Shown here: in pieces, positions 28,027 to 36,197 of the stretch
Position numbering within the stretch: the first letter of the stretch is position 1
How the letters are laid out: each line of letters starts with the position of its first letter
Assembly (NCBI RefSeq): GCF_030812255.1
Contig: NZ_JAUSSH010000010.1
Span: 62,001-126,000, forward strand
DNA: 64,000 nt
Direction of reading: 5' to 3'
Source of the DNA: Paeniglutamicibacter psychrophenolicus
GTDB taxonomy: Bacteria > Actinomycetota > Actinomycetes > Actinomycetales > Micrococcaceae
Position numbers and translations under genes: made by a program
Notes under the pieces: generated by a model
Database searches by the model: none
Seen by the model: only the letters and a program-made list of their open reading frames with translations
What the model was told of the DNA's origin: nothing

Positions 28027-29279
28027 GAGCCATCTCCAATGATCAATACCTGCACCGGGCTTCCGGCGGGCAGGACGGTGGTGTCCTCATCGATGAGGAT
28101 GAACGAGTTGCTGCCGGCCAGTGCGGCGAGCAGGTGCGAGGAGGCCCCGCCCAGCGGGGTGAAGACGCCCCCGGCATAGCTGCCGCGGCGGACCTGGAGC
28201 TTGTTGGGCATGGAGGTCACCTCCTCGGTGAGCGTGGCCAGCAGTTGCTGGCGCTCGGGCAGCCCCAGGATCTCGGCGAGCGCTGGGCGCAGGAACATCT
28301 CGTAGCTGACGTACGCGCTGACCGGGTTGCCGGGGAAGGCAATGAATGCCACGGGTGCGTGTCCGGGCAACGCCAGGTTCCCCGCTCCCTGCGGTCCTCC
28401 CGGTTGCATGGCCACCGAACCGAATTCGATGCCGTGATTGATGAGCACTTCCTTGACCACGTCAAAGGCGCCCTGGGAGATCCCCCCGCTGCTGAGCACC
28501 AACCGGTAGGAGCGCTCGCCGGCGTCCAGCGCCTGGCCCAACGAGGCCATGAAGCTTTCGGGGGAATCGTCAAGCACCCCCACGGTGGTCACGGCGCATC
28601 CGGCGGATTCCAGTGCGGCGGCCAGCATCGTGGTGTTGGCGTCGTGGATCTGCCCGGGTGCAAGCTCCGAACCCGGTGCCACCAGTTCGTCACCGGTGGA
28701 CAGCAGCAGCACCTCCGGGCGCCGGAACACTGCCACCTCGCCGATGCCCAGGCCCGCGAGCAACCCCAGGGAGGTGGGTCCCAGCCGGGTGCCGGCTGCG
28801 AGCACCGGGTCCCCGGCGGCGATGTCGCTGCCGGTGGCGCGGATGTAGCTGCCTGGCTCGGCAATGGCCGGCAGCCGGACGCGGAAGCCGGAGGCGGTCT
28901 CGGCTTCGCCGGGGAATCTGTCGGGTTCGGCCGCCTCGATGGGGATCACGGTGTTGGCTCCGGCCGGGACGGGGGCACCGGTCATGATCGGTGCTGCGGT
29001 GCCGGTTTCCAGGTCCGGTGCCGCAACGCCTGCGGCAATGGGTGCCACCACGCGCAGCGGCTCGGGTCCGAGGTCGGCGGTGTTCACCGCGTACCCGTCC
29101 ATCTGCGAGTTGTCCCAGGGCGGCAGCGAGCGCGGGGCCGTGACCGGGGCGGCCAGGGTCCGGCCCAGGGCACGGTCCAACACGAGGGTCTCGGTGCCCG
29201 GGTCGCCGAGGGCCTTATCGAGGAGGTCCTTGATGCCGGCCCGGTGCTCGGTGACACTGCGGCGGAAGGGTGAGGTCAT
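28023..29279 (-). CDS. moeA: Molybdopterin molybdenumtransferase
   Basis: A 418-residue enzyme that inserts molybdate into adenylated molybdopterin. Domain order is typical: N-terminal [30 protein letters not shown], the MoCF core with [22 protein letters not shown] and [15 protein letters not shown], then the C-terminal beta domain with [22 protein letters not shown]. First gene of the moeA-moaC-mogA-moaE operon. The ATG at 29279 was chosen over those at 29288 and 29300 because similarity starts there; the ribosome site is weak. Confidence 0.93.
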   Translation of the reverse strand: MTSPFRRSVTEHRAGIKDLLDKALGDPGTETLVLDRALGRTLAAPVTAPRSLPPWDNSQMDGYAVNTADLGPEPLRVVAPIAAGVAAPDLETGTAAPIMTGAPVPAGANTVIPIEAAEPDRFPGEAETASGFRVRLPAIAEPGSYIRATGSDIAAGDPVLAAGTRLGPTSLGLLAGLGIGEVAVFRRPEVLLLSTGDELVAPGSELAPGQIHDANTTMLAAALESAGCAVTTVGVLDDSPESFMASLGQALDAGERSYRLVLSSGGISQGAFDVVKEVLINHGIEFGSVAMQPGGPQGAGNLALPGHAPVAFIAFPGNPVSAYVSYEMFLRPALAEILGLPERQQLLATLTEEVTSMPNKLQVRRGSYAGGVFTPLGGASSHLLAALAGSNSFILIDEDTTVLPAGSPVQVLIIGDGS

Positions 29280-29342
29280 GGCATCCATCCTAGGCCGCAA
29301 CCTGCAAGGGATGCTTGTTGGCGGCCGTGCCGCGTCGGTGGA

Positions 29343-29936
29343 CTATGCGTCGCTGGCCGGGGGTTGTTTCAGGCACTTGTAGCGCACCAACATGACACCC
29401 GTGCCAAAGCTTCGCGGTGGTTCCACCATCTCGAAGCGGCTGGCTTCCACCCCGTTGGGGAAAAGCTTCTTTCCCGTGCCCAGTACCACCGGATACACCC
29501 ACAGGTTCAGCTGGTCCACCAGTCGCGCCTTGAAAAGCGACTGCAACAGGTCCGCGCTTCCCCAGGAATGGATCTGCCGGTGGGCGGCCAGCAGGGCCGG
29601 CAGTGCTGCGGCGGCATCCACGAGCTGGGTGGTGTTCTCCCATGTGAGTTCCGGGGTGCCGCGGGAGGCCAGGTACTTGGGCACCGCATCGAAGGCAATC
29701 CCGATCGCGTCCGTCTTCCCCGGCCAATAGCCGGCAAAGAGCTCGTAGGTGATCCGTCCCAGGAGCAGGGCATCGGATTCCTGCACGTCGGCGATGATCT
29801 GTGCACCGGCCTCGGCCGTCCGGTAGGGAGTTTCCCATCCCGGGTATTCGAATCCCCCGTCCTGGTCGCTTGGACCGCCGTTGGCCTGGATCACCCCGTC
29901 CATCGTGATGTGCATGTTCACGTGCAGCTCACCCAT
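29343..29936 (-). CDS. Dihydrofolate reductase-like (RibD C-terminal) protein
   Basis: A 197-residue dihydrofolate-reductase-fold protein (GELHVNMHITMDGVIQANGG, DALLLGRITYELFAGYWP, WGSADLLQSLFKARLVDQLNLWVYPVVLGTGKKLF). Proteins of this RibD_C subfamily reduce pterin- or flavin-like substrates in vitro but usually have no known physiological role; this one is not the housekeeping folA. The ATG at 29936 has GGAAG nine bases upstream. It sits at the left edge of the variable stretch. Confidence 0.85.
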   Translation of the reverse strand: MGELHVNMHITMDGVIQANGGPSDQDGGFEYPGWETPYRTAEAGAQIIADVQESDALLLGRITYELFAGYWPGKTDAIGIAFDAVPKYLASRGTPELTWENTTQLVDAAAALPALLAAHRQIHSWGSADLLQSLFKARLVDQLNLWVYPVVLGTGKKLFPNGVEASRFEMVEPPRSFGTGVMLVRYKCLKQPPASDA

Positions 29937-30379
29937 GACGCGCTTCTTCCCATCAGTAGGAATTGCCGGCGGCGTCACCGCCGGCCGTTTGATGCAGCAA
30001 GTGTAGGCCGCATCCCGATCTCAGGAAACTGTTGTCCCGGCAGCTCCAATTAGCACCGGGAGTGTCAATGTCGCCATACTGACGCTGCGGGCCGGCGCCC
30101 ACTTCCGTCAACCATTTCCTGGGCCGCCCGGATCGTGTTCTTCACACACCTGGTGGCCCGCGGCCCGGCCGGTCACCTCTCCAAGACCCCCGCCGTTCCC
30201 ATCGAGGCCATCGCGGCGAACTTGTTCCCGCCGACCGGCAGTGACGGTCATGCTGCACTGGGTTTGCGCCCCACCGGGTTCAGGCCCTGTGTCTGGCTTG
30301 CCTGAACAGACAGGAACGTGGGGAGCGCACGCGGGTGCGGTTCCGGGCGGCCTGCATCTACCGAGTCAGCGAACCAACA
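29937..30379. other. Intergenic with possible remnant
   Basis: About 440 bp upstream of vapB. A plus-strand frame at 30120-30305 (WAARIVFFTHLVARGPAGHL and onward) has protein-like composition but no start codon and no recognisable family, so it may be a relic. Nothing else seen. Confidence 0.4.
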
Positions 30380-30420
30380 GTGACGCTCTTGTTCAATTGT
30401 TATATAATTAATCATATAAG
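30380..30420 (+). promoter_or_regulatory. vapBC promoter with overlapping operator
   Basis: GTGACG (30380-30385), 17 bp, then TATAAT (30403-30408) make a good promoter. An inverted repeat, TTATAT at 30400-30405 and ATATAA at 30414-30419, covers the -10 element, as expected for VapBC autoregulation. Confidence 0.65.
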
Positions 30421-30437
30421 GACGAAGGGAGTCCCCC

Positions 30438-30650
30438 ATGGCAGTCACAAGTGTCGATCTGGACCTGAAGTTGATCGAGCGAGCAAGGGCGCTGACGGGT
30501 GAGAAGTCGAACCGCGCTGTCCTCGACCTCGCTTTGCGACGCCTGATCGCTTCGAAGCAGAAGGGCTCGATGATTGACGGCATCTCCGCCTTGAGCGATC
30601 TTGAGTCCGAACTCGGCTCACCAGTCGTTGTTCCTCCCCGCGCCTCATGA
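30438..30650 (+). CDS. vapB: VapB-type antitoxin
   Basis: A 70-residue antitoxin with an N-terminal ribbon-helix-helix (TSVDLDLKLIERARALTGEK, SNRAVLDLALRRLI), which should bind the operator upstream. The C-terminal tail (GISALSDLESELG) would occupy the toxin active site. The ATG follows GAAGGGAG. Its stop overlaps the vapC start by ATGA. Confidence 0.9.
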   Translation: MAVTSVDLDLKLIERARALTGEKSNRAVLDLALRRLIASKQKGSMIDGISALSDLESELGSPVVVPPRAS

Positions 30651-31060
30651 CGGATTACCTGGTCGACAACTCCGTTTGGGCCCGGCTCGCGTCCGGTGAT
30701 GCGCGCATCACCGCGCGACTGCGGCACATTGAGCGCGCGCCATCGGATCTCTTCGTAACCTGCCCTCCGCAGGTCCTGGAGTTCTGCCACAGCGCCCGGA
30801 ACCCAGATGAGTACGCAACGTATCGGGAACAGATCTCACTCGGATTCCCGTTGGAACATGCTCCCGACGAGTCGCTGGTGCTCGATATCCAGAGCGCCCT
30901 ATGGAGTTCGGGCCTCGTCCGCGCGGCGGGTTCGCTCGACATTCTCATCGCCGGCTACGCGATCGTGAATGACGCAACCGTGCTCTCAGCCGACCACGAC
31001 TTTGACCATATCGCCGCGGTGAGCGATCTGAAACACGAGTATGTTGCGCCTTTGCCGTAG
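30647..31060 (+). CDS. vapC: VapC toxin, PIN-domain ribonuclease
   Basis: A 137-residue PIN nuclease. The acidic residues are in place: Asp7 (DYLVDNSVWAR), the Glu in VLEFCHSAR, and an Asp in SLDILIAGYAIVNDATVLSADHDFDHI, which is the usual C-terminal box. Such toxins cleave tRNA or rRNA. Translationally coupled to vapB by ATGA. The GC content is lower than that of core genes, consistent with horizontal transfer. Confidence 0.93.
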   Translation: MTDYLVDNSVWARLASGDARITARLRHIERAPSDLFVTCPPQVLEFCHSARNPDEYATYREQISLGFPLEHAPDESLVLDIQSALWSSGLVRAAGSLDILIAGYAIVNDATVLSADHDFDHIAAVSDLKHEYVAPLP

Positions 31061-31380
31061 TTACTGGCAGTTGCTCCAACCGCGCAATCGCAATGAATCC
31101 CTGTCGGAACATGACGGAGTTTATGTCCATTGCAGATAGAACCGGGCAGAAGGCGTTTCTCGGATTACCGCTTGGAAAGCATCCACTCCACCACAGTGGG
31201 GCTGGCCAGCGCGTTTGCATACGGCCGTGTCGCTCAGCGGTTCACCCGCGGCGTTCTACCCCGCGAACATCTGAACGCCCGGGATGTCCCATCGCGACGT
31301 CGTCGTGTTTGACCCCCGAAAGTCGTTGATCCTGGGCGTCGTAAGCCGCAACCTTCCTGGCCAACCGACGGAACGCCCGG
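31061..31380. other. Intergenic between convergent vapC and higA
   Basis: 320 bp in which no coding domain or structured element could be recognised. Confidence 0.5.
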
Positions 31381-31701
31381 TCAGGCAACCTTCAACGGCG
31401 TGATCGCTGCGACTTTGTCCCGCAGGGCCCGACGCTTGAGCCGCAGCTCGTAGTTGGACTGCAGGCTCATCCAGAACTCTTCCGAAGTACCGAAATACCG
31501 TGCGAGCCGGATCGCGGTATCAGCCGTGATCCCGCGCTTGCCGTGCACGATCTCGTTAATTCGACGCGGGGGCACGCCGATGGACACCGCAAGCTTGTTC
31601 TGGGTGATCCCGAATCCCTCGATGAAGTCCTCCACCAGGATCTCCCCCGGGTGTATCAGCTCGATCAGATTCGCCTCAGGGGTAATCGAGGAGTTCAACA
31701 T
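31381..31701 (-). CDS. higA: HigA-type antitoxin, orphan copy
   Basis: A 106-residue XRE/HTH antitoxin of the HigA (VapI) group: IHPGEILVEDFIEGFGITQN, LAVSIGVPPRRINEIVHGKR, ITADTAIRLARYFGTSEEFW. It is roughly 70% identical to the intact HigA encoded at 31889-32188, including an identical tail AAITPLKVA. Its toxin is only a remnant (31676-31819), and its own N-terminus now starts inside that remnant at the ATG at 31701 (another lies at 31716). It may still bind DNA or neutralise the neighbouring HigB. Confidence 0.85.
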   Translation of the reverse strand: MLNSSITPEANLIELIHPGEILVEDFIEGFGITQNKLAVSIGVPPRRINEIVHGKRGITADTAIRLARYFGTSEEFWMSLQSNYELRLKRRALRDKVAAITPLKVA

Positions 31702-31819
31702 CTTCCGCACTTCCATCGTTCCAAACGAAGCAGAGACGCCACTGCACCTTCACACGGATGCCTTGCTGACCGCGACGTTCACCGCTGGCGATAACGCCGT
31801 AAGCACTTGAACGCCGCAT
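31676..31819 (-). pseudogene. HigB toxin remnant
   Basis: A minus-strand frame encodes only the end of a HigB toxin: GERRGQQGIRVKVQWRLCFV, then WNDGSAEDVELLDYP and a stop. It parallels GDRAGQYSIRINDQWRICFR and the VDYH end of the intact HigB. An in-frame stop lies about 20 codons upstream, so the N-terminal two thirds are gone. The remnant overlaps the start of the orphan higA. Confidence 0.75.
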
Positions 31820-31888
31820 TCGACGCCCCCAGCTGCTCTACGGCTTTGGCCTCGCATCGATTGAGGGGCCGTGCGTCCAGTTGATCAC

Positions 31889-32188
31889 TCACGCGACTTT
31901 CAACGGAGTGATCGCTGCGATTTGATCGGCCACACGGTCTTCCGCGAGCTCGAGCGCGTACCGAGTCTGCAGGTTGAGCCAGAACTGCGGAGACACCCCG
32001 AAGTACCGTCCCAGACGCAGGGCAGTATCGGCTGTGATGGCCCGCTTCCCATGCACAATCTCGTTGATGCGCCTCGGCGGCACACCGATCGACACGGCGA
32101 GCTTGTTCTGGCTGATCCCGAAACCCTTGATGAAGTCCTCCATCAGGACCTCACCTGGGTGGATCGGTGGGTAAAGTTTCTCGACCAT
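31889..32188 (-). CDS. higA: HigA antitoxin
   Basis: A 99-residue XRE antitoxin (IHPGEVLMEDFIKGFGISQN, VGVPPRRINEIVHG-like HTH, ALRLGRYFGVSPQFWLNLQT). The ATG at 32188 lies 8 bp after the higB stop, the classic higB-first order. It should repress the operon and neutralise HigB. The long upstream extension of the frame (to 32263) lies inside higB and is not used. Confidence 0.92.
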   Translation of the reverse strand: MVEKLYPPIHPGEVLMEDFIKGFGISQNKLAVSIGVPPRRINEIVHGKRAITADTALRLGRYFGVSPQFWLNLQTRYALELAEDRVADQIAAITPLKVA

Positions 32189-32196
32189 TATCTTCC

Positions 32197-32478
32197 TCAG
32201 TGGTAGTCCACGATCTGCACGTCGTCGGCTCCGGCATCCGTCCAGCGAAAGCAGATCCTCCATTGATCGTTGATACGGATGCTGTACTGTCCCGCTCGGT
32301 CACCCTTCAGCGCTTCCAAGCGATTCCCTGGCGGCACCCGCAACGTATCCAGCGTTGTCGCAGCATCCAACTGATGGAGCTTGCGGTTCGCCGTCATATG
32401 AATTCGCGGATCAAACCGCTTCGCCGATTCACGACGCCAGACTCGCTCGGTATCACGGTCGATTAAGAAACCGATCAC
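32197..32478 (-). CDS. higB: HigB toxin
   Basis: A 93-residue RelE-superfamily mRNA interferase. Recognisable elements are RFDPRIHMTANRKLHQLDAA, LRVPPGNRLEALKGDRAGQY and SIRINDQWRICFRWTDAGAD ending in IVDYH, with the Arg and His residues used by HigB for ribosome-dependent mRNA cutting. Length is standard. First gene of the higBA operon. Confidence 0.92.
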   Translation of the reverse strand: MIGFLIDRDTERVWRRESAKRFDPRIHMTANRKLHQLDAATTLDTLRVPPGNRLEALKGDRAGQYSIRINDQWRICFRWTDAGADDVQIVDYH

Positions 32479-32717
32479 GCCGCCAGCGTATGCCGCAGCG
32501 CGTCAATAACGCTAGACGTTTCACCGGAACTCCACCACGTTCCGTAACCGACTAGCCTATGCACCGCGATGAATTACCAGCTCCGCTTCAATTCATTCCT
32601 GGGCCCGCGACACTGCTCGCAGACCTCAATGTCCTGGGCCAGATGGTTTGGACAGCATCCCAGCGCGACCCTGCGACGTCGAAAGGGCGTTGACGTCATT
32701 ATTGCGGATGCAAGCCC

Positions 32718-34823
32718 TCAATCGGATTGACGATTAATGTTCTGGAACTCTGCGCGGACGTCCCGCAGTCGCCGACCGTCACCCACAGCCCAGAAATACC
32801 AGCCGTTTGTCGCCTTCTTCCGTAGGGCATGACCAGCCGCAGACGGCGACGTATACCGCTTTCCATCTAGCTCAATCGCACCATCGGACGTCAGCACCGC
32901 TTCTTTTCCCTTGAAGTCCCTGTGTGTAGCCGACAATATATCGCCGTCTCCTAGAAGCCCAGCCTCAATCAGGTGCTTGAGTTCGACCCAATCACCAGCC
33001 TTCGTCTGAGGATCGACGACCTTGCCGAGATGCCCCTCGGGCACGGGCCAGATATGGAGAATGGCGTCGATCAGTTCTGCGGCGCGATTGTCGATTAGCG
33101 ACTCGTCCCAGTCGTGGTGCTCGGTCTTGCTCACGAGGCGGCCGGTGAGCGTAATAGTGTTGTGTTGCAGGAGGGCAGCGCGTTTGGCTGACCAAGGCCC
33201 GTTAGAGACCTTAGAGTTCAGCGACTTCGTTAGAAGGGTGAGGTTCCCCAGGCGGTGCACCCTTGCCTGGCGTGCTTCTTCAGCCTCCGGGGTCTCCACG
33301 GGCCAAGTGTCTTTCCAGTTCCGCGGCAAGATGTGCTCGATCGGGTACCCCTTACGCTCAATCTGAGGCTGACCAGTCTCGGAGCGATAGTGGTCTTCGA
33401 TGGCTTCGAGGAACATGCGCAACCTGCCCCGTGGGAAACGTGAGTAGACAGCCTCTGTGCTTAGAGTCAGCCGAACCTCCTCGTCCCCGGGCCAATAGGT
33501 GCTGGTGACGTTAAGGCGAGCTAAATGACCGATCACTCGATCCGGGAATTCACTGGCGGATATGCCTGTGCTGGCCGCGATAACGTCGGCGACGATGCGT
33601 CCCAAATCGCTGCCCGACAAACGGAGCATCTGGCGACGATACACCCAACTCTCTGCAGCCTGAACGATCCTGTCGATGCTTTCCTGTGGAAGGTTGCGCC
33701 CCGGTTCGTACAGCCAAATCAGCAACGGCTTCAAAACCTCAACGCCGCTGGCTCGCATTCGATAAAAGGCCATCACCGCAGAATCGAACGATCCGCCAGG
33801 TTTTGCTGCGTCCTCGGTCCACGCCTGATACTGCTGGGCTTGATGCTTGATTGTTGGCAACAAATCTGCCATCTTCTGACCCGATTCCAGTTCCACCCAT
33901 GACTTGAATCGGTAAAAGGTGGCCTGCGGACTGATTTCTTCCCCGGTCCTCGCCACCAACCACTGGTTGAGAAAGAGGGAACTGCGGCTGACAAGATTTC
34001 GACCGACGCTCACCTCTCGCATCCAAAACTTCGTCTCGAAGGGCCAGTCTTCCCGGTACGCCTTCTTCGTGTCGCTGCCCTCACCGTCGAGCCGCTGAAA
34101 GACAAAATTTCGCACTAAATCGGCCGCGGTCAAGGGCGTCCCTCGCGCGTTGAGAGTCTCGAAGATTTCTTGAGAATTCTCCGTTGCCTCCAGCTCAATC
34201 GACACAAGCTGCAGACCGTCCAGGAGAACGTTGGTCAGCTCTTTGGCTTTGGCCGAGTAATTATCAGTGCCCTGCGTCCCGAGCCATTGGTCTACAACAG
34301 TAGAGAAGTACTTATGTGCGGCAACAATTTGTGAGTCCGAGTGCGAAAGATCTTCATAGTCGACAGGCGAGTCTGCAGCCATAAGTTCGTCGAAGGGCTC
34401 CCGGTCCTTGTTCAAATGGCGGAGCTTGAGAGGACTGTCACCATCGTCTACATACTTCTCGGAGTTGTGGGTTAGGTCTTCGAGCTGACCGGCAAGCTTC
34501 GCGAGGCCAGCTTGCGCGAGCAAAGAGCGGGTCGCATCGGCAAGAACTTGAAGAGTAGTCAGCCGCTGCTGGCCGTCGATCACGTTCCACATCGTCAGGC
34601 GTCCGCTCTGAGCCTCGTGCGACTGAATCACGACGGCCCCGAGAAAGTGTTTGGCGTCAACGTGCGGCTCAGCAATCCGGAGTTCCGCGACCCGACGTAT
34701 GTCCTTCCACAGTGGCTCCCACTGCTCGACCTCTTTCCAAACGTAGGGGCGCTGGAAAAGAGGGATTACGAAATTCTGCGGCAGATTGAACAGCTGCAGC
34801 GGCGTCCGCTTGAAAGTCTCCAC
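32718..34823 (-). CDS. GmrSD-like DUF262/DUF1524 protein with C-terminal RAMA domain
   Basis: A 701-residue protein likely to act on modified phage DNA. The N-terminal DUF262 (ParB/Srx-fold nucleotidase) shows FQRPYVW at 23-29 and IDGQQRLTTLQ at 83-93. The middle is helical. A DUF1524 HNH nuclease is marked by YPIEHILPRNW near residue 495. The last ~80 residues (LIEAGLLGDGD, YTSPSAAGHAL, NGWYFWAVGDG) match the RAMA domain, which occurs in restriction-linked proteins and may read DNA methylation. Type IV restriction is the best guess. It stands alone in a region of toxin-antitoxin loci. Confidence 0.88.
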   Translation of the reverse strand: METFKRTPLQLFNLPQNFVIPLFQRPYVWKEVEQWEPLWKDIRRVAELRIAEPHVDAKHFLGAVVIQSHEAQSGRLTMWNVIDGQQRLTTLQVLADATRSLLAQAGLAKLAGQLEDLTHNSEKYVDDGDSPLKLRHLNKDREPFDELMAADSPVDYEDLSHSDSQIVAAHKYFSTVVDQWLGTQGTDNYSAKAKELTNVLLDGLQLVSIELEATENSQEIFETLNARGTPLTAADLVRNFVFQRLDGEGSDTKKAYREDWPFETKFWMREVSVGRNLVSRSSLFLNQWLVARTGEEISPQATFYRFKSWVELESGQKMADLLPTIKHQAQQYQAWTEDAAKPGGSFDSAVMAFYRMRASGVEVLKPLLIWLYEPGRNLPQESIDRIVQAAESWVYRRQMLRLSGSDLGRIVADVIAASTGISASEFPDRVIGHLARLNVTSTYWPGDEEVRLTLSTEAVYSRFPRGRLRMFLEAIEDHYRSETGQPQIERKGYPIEHILPRNWKDTWPVETPEAEEARQARVHRLGNLTLLTKSLNSKVSNGPWSAKRAALLQHNTITLTGRLVSKTEHHDWDESLIDNRAAELIDAILHIWPVPEGHLGKVVDPQTKAGDWVELKHLIEAGLLGDGDILSATHRDFKGKEAVLTSDGAIELDGKRYTSPSAAGHALRKKATNGWYFWAVGDGRRLRDVRAEFQNINRQSD

Positions 34824-35336
34824 GAATACAAACCTACCGGAAACGTCCAGCGCACTTCATGCGCACGGAAAGGGTTGGGACTCACAAGACCTCACCAGAA
34901 CGCGAAATCGGGGTCCTGAATGGCTGTTCAGACTCGTCAGTGATAGGAGTGCTGCCTGTGGCACTAAAAATTGCGAAGGTCACCCGGAACAAGGCTACTA
35001 GACAACGAGTTCGCAACCGGTCGAACACGAGTACCACCAAACGATTCCGCTGTTTCCACCTGACATACGTCAGGACTGAATGCGACCGAAGAGTGAGGAT
35101 CAGATCTCGCCATGACTAACATCTGGTCCTACACGCGCTGGGCCCCCACGGGCAAGAAATGCCGCCCTCATACGTTTATCCCGGGGGCAGCATTTCTATT
35201 GATTCAGACGACGGATCTTTACACTAAATCTAAACTCCACAGTGTTCTGTTTCAACGCCCAGTGGGATCAAGCCCGTTGTCCGACTTGCCTCCCAGGATC
35301 GATGTCCGACGGGCGCTTGCAGCGAGGCATCGGGTT
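34824..35336. other. Intergenic, AT-richer
   Basis: About 510 bp between the restriction gene and the regulator pair. No gene could be supported. It contains the hairpin at 35156-35196, probably the 3' end of the regulator operon. Confidence 0.5.
35156..35196 (-). terminator. Candidate terminator of the HTH-membrane protein operon
   Basis: GAAATGC and GCATTTC arms with inner GCCC/GGGC pairs form a hairpin. On the minus strand it is followed by TTG rather than a long U-tract. It lies about 140 bp past the regulator stop. Confidence 0.45.
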
Positions 35337-35549
35337 TCAGCCCGGCGGCGTGTCTTCTCCCCTGGGGTCGAAGAGATCGTCGATCCTGCACCCAAAGACC
35401 CCGGCCAAGCGGAAGGCCAGCGGCAAGGACGGGTCGAACCGGCCGCGTTCGATGGAGATGACCGTTTGGCGGGAGACTCCCAGCTCATCGGCAAGGCGTT
35501 GCTGTGACCAGCCACGCTCCTGCCGGCGTTCATTGAGCGAGTTCTTCAC
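35337..35549 (-). CDS. XRE-family regulator (small, YozG/Cro type)
   Basis: A 70-residue HTH protein (VKNSLNERRQERGWSQQRLA, ELGVSRQTVISIERGRFDPS) ending in a short tail. Such regulators commonly pair with a small membrane protein, and here the GTG at 35549 lies 2 bp after that gene's stop. The pair resembles self-controlling stress or antibiotic-response modules. The frame is open upstream inside the membrane gene; the GTG is supported by the close junction and a GGCTGAGG site. Confidence 0.85.
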   Translation of the reverse strand: MKNSLNERRQERGWSQQRLADELGVSRQTVISIERGRFDPSLPLAFRLAGVFGCRIDDLFDPRGEDTPPG

Positions 35550-35551
35550 CC

Positions 35552-35950
35552 TCAGCCACGCTTCTTCGCCATGAGATAGCGCACGAAAGTGCTGAAGAAG
35601 CCGACCACGATGACCCCGGTGAGCGCCCAACCCACATCGAACTCGAATCCGGTGATGGAGAGGATTGCCAGGACAAAGCCGGTCAGCATGATGGTGTCGC
35701 GGAATGCGCCGGCCATGGCGGCGTCCAGCCATGTCGATTCGATCGATTCATCAGGCTTGTGGATAGCTCCCCGCAGGCTCGACCGGTCGACGACGAGCGC
35801 CCAGACCAGGCCCATAAGGCCCCAGGACACGACAAGCGCGAACACCCCGGAGACGGCCAGGGCATGCTCGCCACTGGCCACACCTGTCCAGAGGGTGATT
35901 GCTCCGACACCGGCAGCCAGCAGCAGCCCCACCGGGATGGCGACGGCCAC
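35552..35950 (-). CDS. Small membrane protein paired with HTH regulator
   Basis: A 132-residue protein with four membrane helices (AIPVGLLLAAGVGAITLW, ALAVSGVFALVVSWGLMG, TIMLTGFVLAILSITGF, WALTGVIVVGFFSTFVRYLM). Between helices 2 and 3 is a soluble loop (SSLRGAIHKPDESIESTW). No enzyme motif. Cotranscribed with the HTH gene. The function is unknown; membrane signalling or immunity are options. Confidence 0.75.
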   Translation of the reverse strand: MAVAIPVGLLLAAGVGAITLWTGVASGEHALAVSGVFALVVSWGLMGLVWALVVDRSSLRGAIHKPDESIESTWLDAAMAGAFRDTIMLTGFVLAILSITGFEFDVGWALTGVIVVGFFSTFVRYLMAKKRG

Positions 35951-36197
35951 GGCGGGAAGGCGGCCGCCGGCGAAGCGGATGCGGCCCCAACGCGTGCAGC
36001 ACAGAGCACAACTCGGCGTTCAGGCACCCTCAATTGAGGTCAACCTGTGGCACGGGCGCGCAGGTCGTCCGGCGGCGTGGACCCGGGAACCCTGTTCCCA
36101 CGGAGTCCGCGCAGCACCGAAGCCACCGCACCTGGACGGTCTTGGCAATCGGAGCGTGCTGCTTTCCGGCGTCGCGCCTATCCGATCGGCGGTGCCG

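Noticed and set aside
30120-30305. A protein-like frame upstream of vapB.
   Set aside because: No start codon and no recognisable family; kept only as a possible relic.
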